A DNA stretch of 64,000 bases from Chimonanthus salicifolius (GCA_013350335.1 CM023538.1:48292201-48356200); one strand, 5' to 3'; positions 24,231 to 35,924 are shown, numbered from the stretch's first letter. Made by a program: numbers and translations. The notes: generated by a model from the letters alone, not told the origin.

Positions 24231-27200
24231 CCCGCACTTGGGAACCGTGACTGTATGGGCTTCCAAGACTACCCTGAGTGAACCAACATGCAACCCGATG
24301 GTCTCTCTCTAGGACTAACATAACTACCTCCTAATTAGTCCTTATCTGGGACTCCCATGTACATTGTTCTCTAAATCAAATTACACCTCTTATAGGTGTG
24401 TCTGAGAAACATAAGAGGGACTGACCATTTGATCCATACAAGGGAGTACAACTATCCATTTCCAATAACAAGGGAGTCTGCATCCCAACCACGCGTCCAC
24501 TGCTCGGTCCCACATAACATCCTCAGCTTAACTACTCGAAAAGCTAGGGGGAGTCTCTAGATCCTGAGGTGGCCTAGTACCCATGCCCCACCGGCATCCC
24601 ACATACGTTAGTTATATGTATGCACAATTACCTCTAGGCCTACACATGCTATTAACATAGTTCATCACATAACAATCAGGTGTATACATCATTATTTATC
24701 ACGGGCTAGCATGTTAACATCCAAACACGTTATAATGTCTAACAGTTCAAACTAACTATCACATAATCATATAACATATTATCAACATGACATATCACAC
24801 CATAATCAGGCATATATCACCACATATCACATATTCTCATGTTGGCATCTTAACATATTATCAATAAAAATAGACCCTAATCATGTCACCACACAACCAA
24901 TCAATCGTAACATCAGATAATCAACTTGTATATGCCTCTGCGGGCATCGGATACAAATACACGCGGATGGAGGCCCGCCAGATAATGGTATCAACAGTTC
25001 CCTTGTCGAGTGACTCATAATAAAGAGGACCTCCATTGGCCGCATTTCGTACCCGTACATTTGATAGATAAGTAAGATGCATGGATGCATGCTAAAAGCG
25101 ATGATAAGCTCCCTCACCTGTGTGTGTCCTTGAAATCCAATGCGAGAAAATGAGTTCGGGGGTTGAAGGTGATCAATCTGGTGAAACAAGAACACAAGGA
25201 TAAGTAACTGGGCAAAATGGGTCAAACTAAGTCTGGACTATAAACGGGCCCGAAAGCAAGTCAGGTCCAAACCGAACTGAAGCGGGCCCGAAACTGAAAA
25301 CTGGGTCTAAAATTGGGCCGGGCTCAAAAATGAGCCCAAAACTAGAAACTGGGGTTGAAATTGGGTCGGGTCCGAACCTGGGTTGAAACGGGCCAGTCCT
25401 GGAATCGGGCCGGGCCGAAGGTGGGCTGGGCTTGACTGGTCGAACTGGACTTGGACCTAGCTGCCAGGCCTAACAGCATGGCTTGCACACTAGGCTCAGG
25501 AAAATGGGCCGAGTTGGGCTTGGGTCACCAAGGTCCAGAATTGGACCCAACCGAGTCAACTCGGCCGCTACTGAGTTGGCTCGATGATTTGGGCAAGAAA
25601 AAGGGGAAGAAGATAGGAGAAAAGGAGAAGGAGAAAAGAAAATAGAAGAAAAAGGAAGAAGAGAAGGAAAACAAGAAAAGAAAAAGGGGAAAACAATGGA
25701 AAACCGAGAAAATCAAGGAAACCATGGAAAATCAAAGTAAATCAGAGAAAGCTAAAGAAAAATGGAAAAGGAAAAGGAGATTCGAAGAGAAGAAGAGAAG
25801 AGGGGTCAAGGGATACCTGGGCTCGGTTGGAGAAGAATCTGGCGACTACACGCAGAGGAATCCAAGTAGAGAGGCAAGGGAGTCCGGTCGGAGCTCAAGG
25901 CGAGATTGAGGGAGAGGGAATCGCAGGGAGGGGGGAGAGAAAGAGAAAAACGAGAGAGTTGAGAGAAAGAGGATTGAAGCAGCAGCAGATGCGGCACTGT
26001 AGCACATTGCTACAGTGTGGCGCAAGAGAAAGGTTTTAAAGGGGAGAGGTTTAGGGTTAGGTCTAGGGTTTTAACTTATTTTTTATTTTTTTAACTTCAA
26101 AACATGTAAAAAAATCAAAGTCTCAAAAATCAAGTTTGCTTTTCCAAAATTAAATAAATAAATTTAAAACCCAAAAAAACTCGAATATCGAACATCAGAC
26201 ATCAGACATCAGAGAAAAAATGTGTGATTTTAAAATGTTTTGGAATGACAAATTCTTGAATAATCCAAAATTACTGAAATGCCCTCTAAGTCTCTAAACT
26301 AGAAACCAGGCAACTCAGTGCCCACCACTGACCCACACTCTCCCTACTTTTACCAAACCCCTAAAATCCCGAAGAATCGGGTCGGGTTGTTACAACCATT
26401 CCAAGGCTTAGTTGAACAAGTGGTAAAATCATAAAATATCTAGAGAGGAAGCTTCACAGTTAATTGGAACCCAACTTGGAAATATGTATTTGGTTTCATT
26501 GTCAGTTCAAGCAGTTATTCTCACCTACCCCTCAGTGGAGACAGGATCGACCCATCGTGGTCAATGACTAGTCGGCCAGACTGACAAAGATTCTCGATCA
26601 TAGAATTGTCATTCTGGATATATCTCTGATCGAGAGTCTCGTATGCATCGACTCCTCGGTGATGAACTTAACGACCCTTCGTGGTCAACGACTCGCCGAT
26701 GATAATATGTGAGTTCTAGACTTTGAAATCAAAGTTGGCTCTCTAGAAAAAAAAACATCTCGGTATTTCAAGATTGACCGAGAGTACCTGGACCGACCCC
26801 TAGGTGAAGGGCGACATGTCATTCTGGGCAGGACAAGTCTCTGGACATGAAACTCTGTCTGTATGGTGTTTCCCCAGATCGAGACACTCATATGGACTAA
26901 CTTCTCGGTGTCATGACTGTCGACCAATCGGCAACACCGACCTGTCGACCGGGAATAATTATACCGTTGGGAGTGCATTTAATACTAAACGGTCGGGTTG
27001 TTGAACAGTAATATTTCTAGTCACCGACCCTTCGGTGCGCTCGACCTGTCGGTACATGACCGTTGTTAAAACTGGTTGCCTTCTCTATAAATACCAATCC
27101 TTGTGCAACCAGTTAATATCCTTTGGCAAATCCGTTGGACCCTCATCATTATCAGTGAGCTTACACAAAGGCCAACATAAGGATCACTCTCTTTCTCTCT

Positions 27201-28879
27201 TGCTTACACTTGGGGAATCTAATACAACCAATCATATGGATTGAGTTTGTGAGAGAGAAAGGGGACAGATGATCAACTAGGATAAATATTGGTAGAACCA
27301 ATTTCTTAGTCACCTTGGAATTGTGATTGCTTTACGATGGCTATAAGGCACAGCGTCGGCACACATTGGGCGGATCTTGAAGAAGCACACATCAATGACA
27401 TAGAACTAAAAAGGCAAGTGCTTCTTGGTTTTAATTTTGTTTTTAAAACATTTTTTCCCGAAAGTAGATTAAAGAGGTTTGTCTCTGGAACCACTATAAA
27501 ATCCTCTAGAGCGTTGTCTCTAACACATGTGGTGGGTGGAATTCCCAGCCAATTGAGTGAGGTGGAATTCCTACTCTAATTGTGAGGGTGTAAGTCTCCA
27601 CTTAGTGGATTTGGGGATAGCTGAAGGTTGAGCTAGTCCTAACAGTGGATGTAAGTTGGCTAACCGAACCACTATAAATTTGGTCTTACGGTGTTTGATC
27701 ATTGCGTGTTTGTGTTTCATTTTTCAAGGCACTTTTCTCAACACACATCACTTTGCATTTGATTATCTTTATTTATACATTGTGCACAAGCATTGATAAT
27801 CAAGCAATATGCAAAGGGTTCTAAACTTAATGTGATCATTTAAGTAATTAAAAATAATTTATCACACTAAACAAATCTCTTGATTAATATTGTCATTCTG
27901 CTACACTTAAACTTTAAAATCAAGAAATTTGTAAATACCATGGAAAATGGGATTGACCTATTCACCCTCCCCCCTTCTCTCCTCCCTCTCAGGGTCAATC
28001 ATGTTCTAGCTCCAAACGAAAGGACTTTCCGTCTGATCCCTAGGAAGATATCCATCTAACAGTCTCCTTGTCAGCTCGTAAGCAGCCACAGGCTTGCTAG
28101 ACCGACCCCCAAGAGGACTCAACATAACGGTCACAAGAGCCTAAATATAAGTCCAAGATATTCCCGATCAACCAATAATTAAGTCATAACACTATCCTAG
28201 AGAATAGTTGACTGTACCCTACCTCCCTCAGGTGCAACTCTGTCCATTCTATACAATTTGGATATAAAGAAACTCACCCATCTCGATTCTCAAAACCAAA
28301 TATACCCCGTGGTCCTACCACGATATCACTGCCATTCTACACCCTAGGTATTCACCACGTACTAAGGGGACTTTCTATGTTCAAATGTAGCCTAATACCC
28401 ATGTCTGCACAACCCAATGTATTAGTTACATGCATGATAATTATCTCTACACATGTTTATCATGAGAAGAAAATAACAAGTTATCAACTAGTGAAAGACT
28501 TCATCCTACTACTGGAGCTGCTTATGAGCCAATAGGGAGATTATCTATATATGTTATGAACCCGACTCATGGGCCTTTGGATTATGAGTTGTGGTCACCA
28601 CTAGTAGGGTGGTTAGATGGGTTGAGTGGACATTTGTCAATATTACCCAAGAGATGTTTTAGGGTGATCAAAGGAAATGCAGGAGGCACGATAAGTTTGA
28701 GTTGTGCGCTAAACGTAGGGTATATGTTTACGGGGTTGTGTGCAGGTACCCTTGTCATATTGTGTCCACATTCTCATTTGGTGTGCATAACTTATTAATA
28801 CGTGTTGTATGTGTTACCTTCATTGGGCATGTTGAACTCATCCCTTGCCTTGTAGGTGCTCCGCTGGAGGAAAGACCTA

Positions 28880-31163
28880 GGCTGCGTTTGGATGGGGGGT
28901 AAGGGTTACTGTTACCCCCATTTGGTAACAAGGGGGGAGGGGTAAAAATTCAAAATTTTACCCCTCTTGTCTCCCTTTTCAATACCCCCATGGGGCAAGG
29001 GGTATTCAAGAATGAATACCCCTCCTTACCCCCCCTTTTGCTCATGATTTTTTTTTTTTACATTTTATTTATTTATTTATTTTGGTGAGTACTTGGCTTT
29101 TATTTTTTTTAAAAAACACTCCATTATTTCCATTTGATAAATTTTATATCACCAAACAACAAATTATATTTTTTTATGAAGAGATATGAAGAATTTTTTT
29201 ATTCATTTATTGAAATTTAAAATAATAATAGTGGTTTTTTATATATTTTTTATTTTTTAAGGAAACCTTTCCCCTATTTATCCCGTGCCTTCATCTATTT
29301 TTCAATTATATATTATATAATTTTCTGAAACGTATTTGTCAAAATATTCTATTTTTAAGGGGTGATTCTGTCGAAATTTCGATAGGATCTGAAAACTCTG
29401 AAAATTTTGAGATTTATGATAATCTCTTTCAGGGTAATTAACAATTTATTCTATTAGAAGATTATTTTAAAAATGTGTCAACATTTTCAACGTGATGCAT
29501 TTGGGTGAGGGGTAAATTTTTACAGGGGTTACCCTTGAGCAGGGGTAATTGTACGTAGGTGTAAATTGACATATTAATAATTTTATGAGAATTAATAATT
29601 TTATTAAATCTATATAATATAAAAATAAAATTTCTGCAACATTTTCAACGTGATGCATTTGGGTGAGGAGTAAATTTTTACAGGGGTTACCCTTGAGCAG
29701 GAGTAATTGTACGTAGGGGTAAACTGATATATTAACAATTTTATTAGAATTTATAATTTTATTAAATCCATATAATATAAAAATAAAATTTCTGCAACAT
29801 TTTCAATGTGATGCATTTGGGTGAGGGGTAAATTTTTACAGGGGTTACCCTTGAGCAGGGGTAATTGTACGTAGGGGTAAATTGGCATATTAATAATTTT
29901 ATGAGAATTAATAATTTTATTAAATCCATATAATATAAAAATAAAATTTCTGCAACATTTTCAACGTGTTGCATTTGGGTGAGGGGTACATTTTATAGGG
30001 GTTACCCTTGAGCAGGGGTAATTGTACGTAGGGGTAAACTGGCATATTAACAATTTTATGAGAATTAATAATTTTATTAAATATATATAATATAAAAATA
30101 AAATTTTTGCAACATTTTCAATGTGATGCATTTGGATGAGGGGTAAATTTTTACAGGGGTTACCCTTGAGCAGGGGTAATTGTACGTAGGGGTAAATTGA
30201 CATATTAATAATTTTATGAGAATTAATAATTTTTTTATATCTATATAATATAAAAATAAAATTTCTGCAACATTTTCAACGTGATGCATTTGGGTGAGGG
30301 GTAAATTTTTACAGGGGTTACCCTTGAGCAGGGGTAATTGTACGTAGGGGTAAATTGACATATTAACAATTTTATGAGAATTAATAATTTTATTAAATAT
30401 ATATAATATAAAAATAAAATGTGTACAACATTTTCAATGTGATGCATTTGGGTGAGGGGTAAATTTTTACAGGGGTTACCCTTGAGCAGGGGTAATTGTA
30501 AATTAGGGTAAACTGATATATTAACAATTTTTTGAGAATTAATAATTTTATTAAATCTATATAATATAAAATAAAATTTCTGCAACATTTTGAATGTGAT
30601 GCATTTGGGTGAGGGGTAAATTTTTACAGGGGTTACCCTTGAGCAGGGGTAATTGTACGTAGGGGTAAACTGGCATATTAACAATTTTATGAGAATTAAT
30701 AATTTTATTAAATTCATATAATATAAAAAATAATAATTATAATTTTTATGAAGAGATATGTTGATATTTTTTATTTATTTATTGGGATTTAAAATAGTAA
30801 TATAAAAAAAAATCTTTATTTATATTTTTAATATTAGAATGCAAGTGTTCATTTTAAATTATACTTATGAAAAATAATTTATAAAAATTAGATAATATTA
30901 TTATACGTTATATTATTAGAATTTACTTATAAATATTATTTAATAATTATGTTTTATAAAAAAGATAAAAAATATTAATATATCAGGTGACCCTTGCTTG
31001 TAGTTACCAAACAAGATTTTTTACCCTTAGGGTAAGGTTTTACTTTACCACTGCAATTACCAAATAAGATAAGGGTAATCCCACTTCAAGGGTCACCCCT
31101 ACTCAAGGGTCACCCCTACTTAGGAGTAACCCCTATAAAAATTACCCCCATCCAAACGCAGCC
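28880..31163. mobile_element. PIF/Harbinger-type nonautonomous element, 2.28 kb
   Basis: The termini are GGCTGCGTTTGGATGG and its exact inverse CCATCCAAACGCAGCC. The trinucleotide CTA flanks both ends (28877-28879, 31164-31166), matching the TWA target of Harbinger/Tourist elements. Subterminal DNA is rich in GGGGTAA on one side and TTACCCC on the other. No transposase ORF is present; the centre is occupied by a 158-bp tandem array. It is inserted in the reversed 13-kb LTR. Confidence 0.85.
29460..30725. repeat. 158-bp tandem array, eight units
   Basis: The marker GATGCATTTGGGTGAGG recurs at about 29494, 29652, 29810, 29968, 30124, 30283, 30441 and 30598. Each unit joins a TTACCCTTGAGCAGGGGTAA core to an AT-rich spacer. 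Units differ by scattered substitutions. The minus-strand repetitive ORFs here are a by-product of the array. Confidence 0.93.
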
Positions 31164-31763
31164 CTAGTGGGTCCCAAGAGCAGGTTTAAGAAGTTGGACC
31201 AATTGCGGATAGACTAGTCTTTTTTATGCTTTATATTGATAGAACATGTGCGTTGAATCTTTATGGGATGACTGTAATAAATTTTGATATCTACGTTGCT
31301 TGGCATTTGAGTTATTTGAGATTCTATAATTATGTTATATGATGCTATGGTTGGATGTGGGTGAGGCTTGTGTCGGGAAGTACGATGTCCCGTTACCTAA
31401 AAAAAAAAGATACCCGAGCTTTTCGGTGTCGTACCATGTTTGGGAGAAATTTCGGAGATAACATGCCCGAGATGGGACGGGGCGTTACACTCATCCTCAC
31501 ACAATGCAGTTTGATTGTGTCTATAAGGGTTTAAGAAATAAAAGACATTTTTGGGAATGGTTTCTAAGCTCACTATCAAAATAAACGATAGCAAGTCCTT
31601 GATATATGTTTTAAATAAAGAATCTCAACTTAAACTCCTTTTTTTCTTTTGGATGGATAGATTTTTCACAGCCAAAACACAGTTTTGAATAATTTTAAAA
31701 AATTTGTATAGACATTTACAAATGAGAATTTATATTGCATATGCGTCTGAATATGACAAATAC

Positions 31764-31894
31764 CTGATGAGGAGGAAAAATTGCATCTTATGCCATTCCC
31801 TGCAATATTTAAACCAGACACATGGGGATGTTGGGATCATCCAACCTATTACCACTCAAATCTAAATATTGGACAGATATTAATTCGCATATGC
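31764..31894 (-). pseudogene. Internal LRR exon with a 22-bp deletion
   Basis: This is a duplicate of the exon at 9740-9892, with the same acceptor (CTTTTACAG) and donor (GTATTTG) contexts. It is 131 bp instead of 153. Alignment to the sibling puts a 22-bp loss near 31808, inside the second LRR, which shifts the frame. The first LRR (CELISVQYLDLSGN-type) is still readable. It lies on the minus strand between the exon at 34998-35144 and the one at 17268-17420. Confidence 0.8.
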
Positions 31895-32190
31895 CTGTAA
31901 AAGAGAGAGAAAAAACTTCATCATTATCATTATCCCATTTTTCTCTATTTTTATATATTTAAATGTCAATTTTAAAATTGCCGTTAGATGCCAAGTACTC
32001 TAAATGAATTCAATGTACTTTCTTATGACTTTGTTGTGACAGCTTTCTATCATCGCACATATTTTTACAAGTATTTGTATTGAAACACTCTTTTTTCTAA
32101 TCCGAGTCATTCATTTGTATTTTTCGTTTGTATGCAAAAGAAAAAAGAAAATGCCTCTTTAAAAATATATCTAAGTAACAACATTTTAAA

Positions 32191-32296
32191 AATAACTCCC
32201 TCTTTCTTAATTTGGTTGTCTCATATGAATTTTAGAATTTTCCCAAAATAATTATTCCATTTATATTGGAGTAGCATAAAATGTGTTAAAATTTAT
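32191..32296. mobile_element. Truncated Stowaway MITE (left half)
   Basis: ACTCCCTCTTTCTTAATTTG, then TTGTCTCATATGAATTTT, match the left half of 10191-10394. The right half is replaced at about 32296 by sequence that lies 3.3 kb further on in the other unit. Confidence 0.8.
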
Positions 32297-32576
32297 CCAT
32301 AGCCCTTTATCATTTTGCCATTTTTACAATATTATAACTCATCGTAATCTTTTATGATAATTCCATTGCAATTACGTAGTATCTCCATGAAATTTAAATT
32401 CATATGTTAAACGTTTAAATATTTGTGTAAGAATCATTTTATCTTTTGATTGAATTTTTGTCATTATTCTTCAATCTTGAACCGTTTTCACATTAAGACT
32501 TTAGTGGAGTGAGCTTAAGTGGGTTGTTAGTAACTCAGTTTGTAACTTTTATTGTGGAACTTATTTGCCCGATTGA

Positions 32577-32866
32577 GATTGCTTTTGGATGAGGGGTAGA
32601 AGGGGAATGAGGTGTTACCCCTCATTATCTTTGTTTGGTAACTTAAAGGTAAGAATAGAAAATGCCAATTTTACCCTTGTTTACCCTTCCACTCTTACTT
32701 TTGAAAATCATTTTGAAGCAATGGATATTCATAATTACTTATCCACCCCTCACTACTCATGCCTGCAAAATTTACCCTTCTTTGAAATGTAGCCTCTTGC
32801 CAATTTTACCCTAGTCAAGGGTAACCTCAAGTAACACCTGCAAAATTTACTCGTCCAAACACAGCA
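32577..32866. mobile_element. Tourist-like MITE, copy 2
   Basis: Homologous to 13857-14133 in sequence and position. The TIRs are decayed (GATTGCTTTTGGATGAG; inverted TGCTGTGTTTGGACGAG), with TGA and TAA at the borders. Confidence 0.7.
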
Positions 32867-33483
32867 TAAGGGGAATTCTAAAAAGTTCTCTAATTTTTCT
32901 AATAATTCTAAAACACATCCTATGCTTAAGAAAAAATTAAAACCTGACTTAAGTTTTTTTATAATCTCAGAATGAACCCTTGACTAGAAGGCAAACTTTT
33001 TTCATCGTTACTTACCATGTAAAATGTTAAAAGTGATAAAGTATGACCCTAGACAAAAGTAATGAGAAACTAGTTTTTTTTTAAAAAAACAAATTACATA
33101 TCCCTCATTTCTGGGTCACTATATTAATTTATTTTTGAACAAGTAACGTCCCACATTTTAATTAATTTTAGTTTTTCAAATTGTAATTTCTGAAGTTCTC
33201 CTAAATAATCATGGGATTTTTTTAGGAAAAATGTTTATGGTCATTAGGCACTTTCTTTTTGGCTTAGGGTCATTTTTTATTTTTATTTATTTTTATAAAA
33301 TATTAGGGAATATTTTATTATTTTAGGAGAAGTGATTATAAATTTATTTTCCTTTCTTACGCTGTATGAGAAAGATACTGGTGATATTTTACATAATAGA
33401 TGCATTGACTAATGATTAAGGGAGCTTTTAAGATTTTGATTTAAACTCAAGAGATTTTCTTTTTAATATCGTGTTTTCTTTTA

Positions 33484-33562
33484 AAAAAAAAAATTTCGAA
33501 GGTGGGCCTAGGCCGATATCGGGCCAATTATCGGCTGATATTGGCGTTTTCAATTTTTTAAA
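33484..33562. mobile_element. Fragment of the CCGATA-rich hAT family
   Basis: A short patch with GGCCGATATCGGGCC and TATCGGCTGATATTGG lies between poly-A/T runs, as in the hAT elements at 15950 and 19097. No termini found. It replaces about 140 bp present at 14740-14880 in the paralogous unit. Confidence 0.5.
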
Positions 33563-33600
33563 AAAGAAAACCAACTTCTGAGACATGGTAACTTAAAGAT

Positions 33601-34326
33601 TTTGGATCCGCCCTAGGATGTCATAATAAACAAAATCCTAAAGGTCGAAATTGATAGATTAAGAAAAAATCTAAAGCACTTTTGTCTAAATGAGAAATTT
33701 AAGCCTTGAGTAGTTCTTCAGCAATCCATTTTCATATTATCTACAACATCTATCACTAAAAACTTATGACAAAATAAAGTACATTGAAAGGTTCCATCTT
33801 CAAGTGAAATTAGGCAATAATATGTTTGACTATTGAGTATGCGGCAAATATGGGAAGCATTCATCGGTTATAACAAACTATTAATTGGATAAGAATAATA
33901 GTTCAAAAAATAGTGTTGAAAAGTATGTGGATTTTGACTTTACATGTAATCAAGACCACAGAAGATCAACAACAACCTAACATTTCATGTTTATCGGTGC
34001 TCAAGTACTTGGAATTCAATAATTTTTTTGACAATCTTCTATAAATTGATGGGGTAGAGAATTTGGTAGCCAAAAGGACCAATATTAGTCACTATTTATC
34101 GCACTCTGACCAAATGCAATGATATGTATCAGCTAATTCGTGGACCTATTTATTAAATACCAAATGTATGTATATATAAAAGCTTTGGAACATTATTAGA
34201 AACTATCTTTTAACTCAATATTTGCATGAGAGGCTCTTTCCTTTATTATCTTGTGACGCTATTTATTTGAAATTTTATTATTCTCTTAGAACCCGAATGG
34301 GATTTTCGGGCAAAGAGAAAGAGGAT
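33601..34326. other. AT-rich intron DNA
   Basis: No gene or repeat recognised. It lies between RLP exons 34998-35144 and 31764-31894. Confidence 0.4.
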
Positions 34327-34335
34327 CTAAATGAT

Positions 34336-34653
34336 GACCGCCCCATCCTAACATGGGATTTTTTGTTAAGAGACATGGGTTTTGAAAAATTTATGTGAAA
34401 AGTCCATTTTACCCTTCAACCTTCCTAATCCCTTTAAAAATCAAAATTATAGGTGTACCGCTCATAATTAAAGGTGTACCACTTATAATTATAGGTGCAC
34501 CGCTCATAATATAGGTGCACCGCTTGGTTTAAAGTATAGGTGCACCACTGTGCTTTACTTAAGATTTGCGTACAGAAGGGCGGAAATAGAATGAGAATTT
34601 CACTTTATTCTGTGTCTCCAAACAAAAAAATACCTGTGTTAGGATGAACGGCC
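34336..34653. mobile_element. Mutator-like MITE, 318 bp
   Basis: Perfect 9-bp target duplication CTAAATGAT (34327-34335, 34654-34662). The TIRs are about 40 bp and imperfect, sharing CATCCTAACA and TTTTTTGTT blocks between GACCGCC (left) and GGCCGTT (right, inverted). Noncoding. The interior contains a short tandem array. Confidence 0.85.
34449..34545. repeat. Short tandem array, about 21-26 bp unit
   Basis: Five imperfect copies of ATAGGTGCACCGCT plus a TCATAATT-type spacer, inside the Mutator-like MITE. Confidence 0.8.
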
Positions 34654-34997
34654 CTAAATGATAATATAAAATTCGAAGTATCCATGGGTTCACTTTTAAG
34701 AGTGTACTAGAGAAAAGTGACGCCGCCCTTTTCCATAGGTTTTTATAGATCTCTTGTATGTAAGATTGGGAATTATTTTGCATTATTAGATTTATGTTTA
34801 TTACATTGCACTTCTTTAATTTCTTTCTCTTTTTTCACTAGTGAAAACCATCTTTTTTTTTGCCTAAAGAAGTTGATAACATTACAAGATCATGTAAGTT
34901 TTGTATTTCTTTGTGTCCTGTCTATAAATGGTTGGAATTTATTTATTTTCCTAATTTGAATTTCACATTTTGCACTTACAAGTTACAACAACCACAC

Positions 34998-35144
34998 CTG
35001 ACATAGTAATGAAATTCCCTTGTAGACAGTTGTCGCTTAGATCAAGATATTCTAACATTGTCAGGCCATGTAGGTAAAAGTGATTGTTCTCCAACACATT
35101 TTGCCTGAGATCTAAACGTTTAAGTTGAGTCAATTTACGAAGCC
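34998..35144 (-). pseudogene. RLP exon 2 (LRR exon)
   Basis: A 147-bp exon starts after acceptor TTTTTTGCAG and ends before donor GTGTGGTTG, both phase 1. It encodes LRKLTQLKRLDLRQN followed by LTMLEYLDLSDNCLQGN, two extracellular LRRs. The split glycine codon joins in frame to the donor of exon 1 at 35854 (ending GCAAG), so it is the natural second exon of the gene whose signal peptide is at 49809. The exon itself is open. The gene is considered broken because exon 1 holds two retrotransposons and later exons are damaged. Confidence 0.8.
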
Positions 35145-35853
35145 CTGCAAAAAATAGAAAAAGGGTTTATACATTTGAACGTAAATTATGATGAAAAATC
35201 ATAAATGAAGAAAAATATTGGTTCTCCACTGGTATTATTCCTATTGTTAGTGATACTAATAGATATTCAACTGCAATCCAATTCCAAATAGCTGAAAAAT
35301 ATGACTATAATCATATGACCCATCTAAGGAAAAAGCTTAGAATACTTCTATTTTTCACTTCGTAGGTATTTCAATTGATGTATAAAGTCGTATTGGAATT
35401 GTCTAAACATCAACATTTCACATTGAGTGGGATCAAAATGCATCAGTGAAATATTACTGGAGCCTACAAAAGCAAGGCTGATCTTGAATTTTGGACAAGT
35501 TTGGCGCTAATTTCAACGTAAAATTCCTAGTGAAAATCTCAGTAGAAATTTCATTAGAAATTTTGAAGTGACAAAAAGTATCACATCGGTTAATTGGAGA
35601 AACCATTAACTCTATATAACATTTAAGGCACCCTTCTTTCAACAGCAAACTTTTGAGAGTAAGTTCTGAAACAGACCCGGTAGTTTGTTGTATAAGAGTC
35701 ATAGATGAGGAAGAACATAAATACTTATTTTATAGAATAGAGAGACTAACACTCTGCACTAAAATTAGTCGACTCTTAACACTTTTCGACAATGAGACAA
35801 TTTTTTTTCTTGGACTTATGTAACGAAACATGAGAGCAGAGAGTGGTGATTAC

Positions 35854-35924
35854 CTTGCGGCATCTTCCATCCTCCAATCTGGTTCTTACTCAAATCTAGA
35901 TAGGATAGTTCCTCAAGTTGTGCA
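35854..35924 (-). pseudogene. RLP exon 1, third piece (first LRR)
   Basis: Minus-strand reading QLEELSYLDLSKNQIGGW, then MPQ and a split G codon before the GTAATC donor. It continues exactly, across the GTGCA target duplication, from the piece at 44890-45056 once the Copia element at 35925-44889 is set aside. The three pieces together give 121 codons plus one base with no stop. This part is the start of the LRR solenoid. Confidence 0.85.

Larger units (their letters stand above)
21867..26394 (+). mobile_element. Long noncoding LTR (solo LTR or LARD), 4.5 kb
   Basis: Perfect 5-bp target duplication ACCAT (21862-21866, 26395-26399). The ends are TGTAACGACCC and GGGTTGTTACA. No gag or pol is present. 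It is similar along its length to 37238-41041, including GGCAAGGGGTGAG and CTTGAAATCCAATGCGAGAAAA boxes and a purine-rich 3' part (25580-26000) ending in TTTAGGGTT-type boxes. It lacks LTRs of its own, so I read it as a solo LTR of a long-LTR family. It contains two tandem arrays and one nested MITE. Confidence 0.85.
21667..27990 (+). mobile_element. Copia-type (SIRE/Maximus-like?) LTR fragment, interrupted
   Basis: The two flanks of the element at 21867-26394 join into one sequence that begins TGTTAGTGCGCCGG and contains repeated CGACC-CGGT boxes. It also has a TATA box (CTATAAATACC at about 27082) and ends near TATTCACCCTCCCCCC at 27959. That C-rich ending resembles long SIRE/Maximus LTRs. 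I see no coding region or second LTR, and the right border is uncertain; the next 0.5 kb resembles another scrap of the TGTAACG LTR family. Confidence 0.4.
18437..31489 (-). mobile_element. Composite 13-kb insertion: long noncoding LTR in reverse, with nested elements
   Basis: Read on the minus strand it starts TGTAACGCCCCGTCCC (31489) and ends GGGTCGTCACA (18437), matching the forward elements at 21867 and 37238. Internal boxes also match in reverse: GGCAAGGGATGAGTTCAAC near 28840 corresponds to GGCAAGGGGTGAGTTCTAC at 22237. Flanking pentamers are TTCAT and CTCAT. DNA to the left (18300-18436) and right (31490-31560) joins into one stretch homologous to 9290-9560, which proves that the whole 13 kb is inserted. 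Nested inside are hAT (19097-20439), a Copia-LTR-like piece with a forward sibling LTR, and a Harbinger element. No retroelement protein is encoded. Confidence 0.8.
31490..33600. repeat. Duplicated LRR-exon block, unit 1 right part
   Basis: 31560-32296 matches 9530-10290, and 32297-33470 matches 13567-14740. About 3.3 kb present between those parts in unit 2 is missing. It contains the damaged LRR exon, half a Stowaway and the second Tourist copy. Confidence 0.8.

Noticed and set aside
29467..30717. Repetitive minus-strand ORFs (up to 158 codons, LIKLLICQFTPTYNYPCS repeated)
   Set aside because: They are the translation of a 158-bp noncoding tandem array in a Harbinger element; frame continuity breaks between units.
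33980..34080. Plus-strand LKYLEFNNFFDN-like reading as an LRR exon
   Set aside because: Single short match on the strand opposite to every other RLP exon, with stops on both sides and no splice sites.
35454..35702. 82-codon minus-strand ORF between RLP exons 1 and 2
   Set aside because: No LRR spacing, no splice sites in phase with neighbours; treated as intron.
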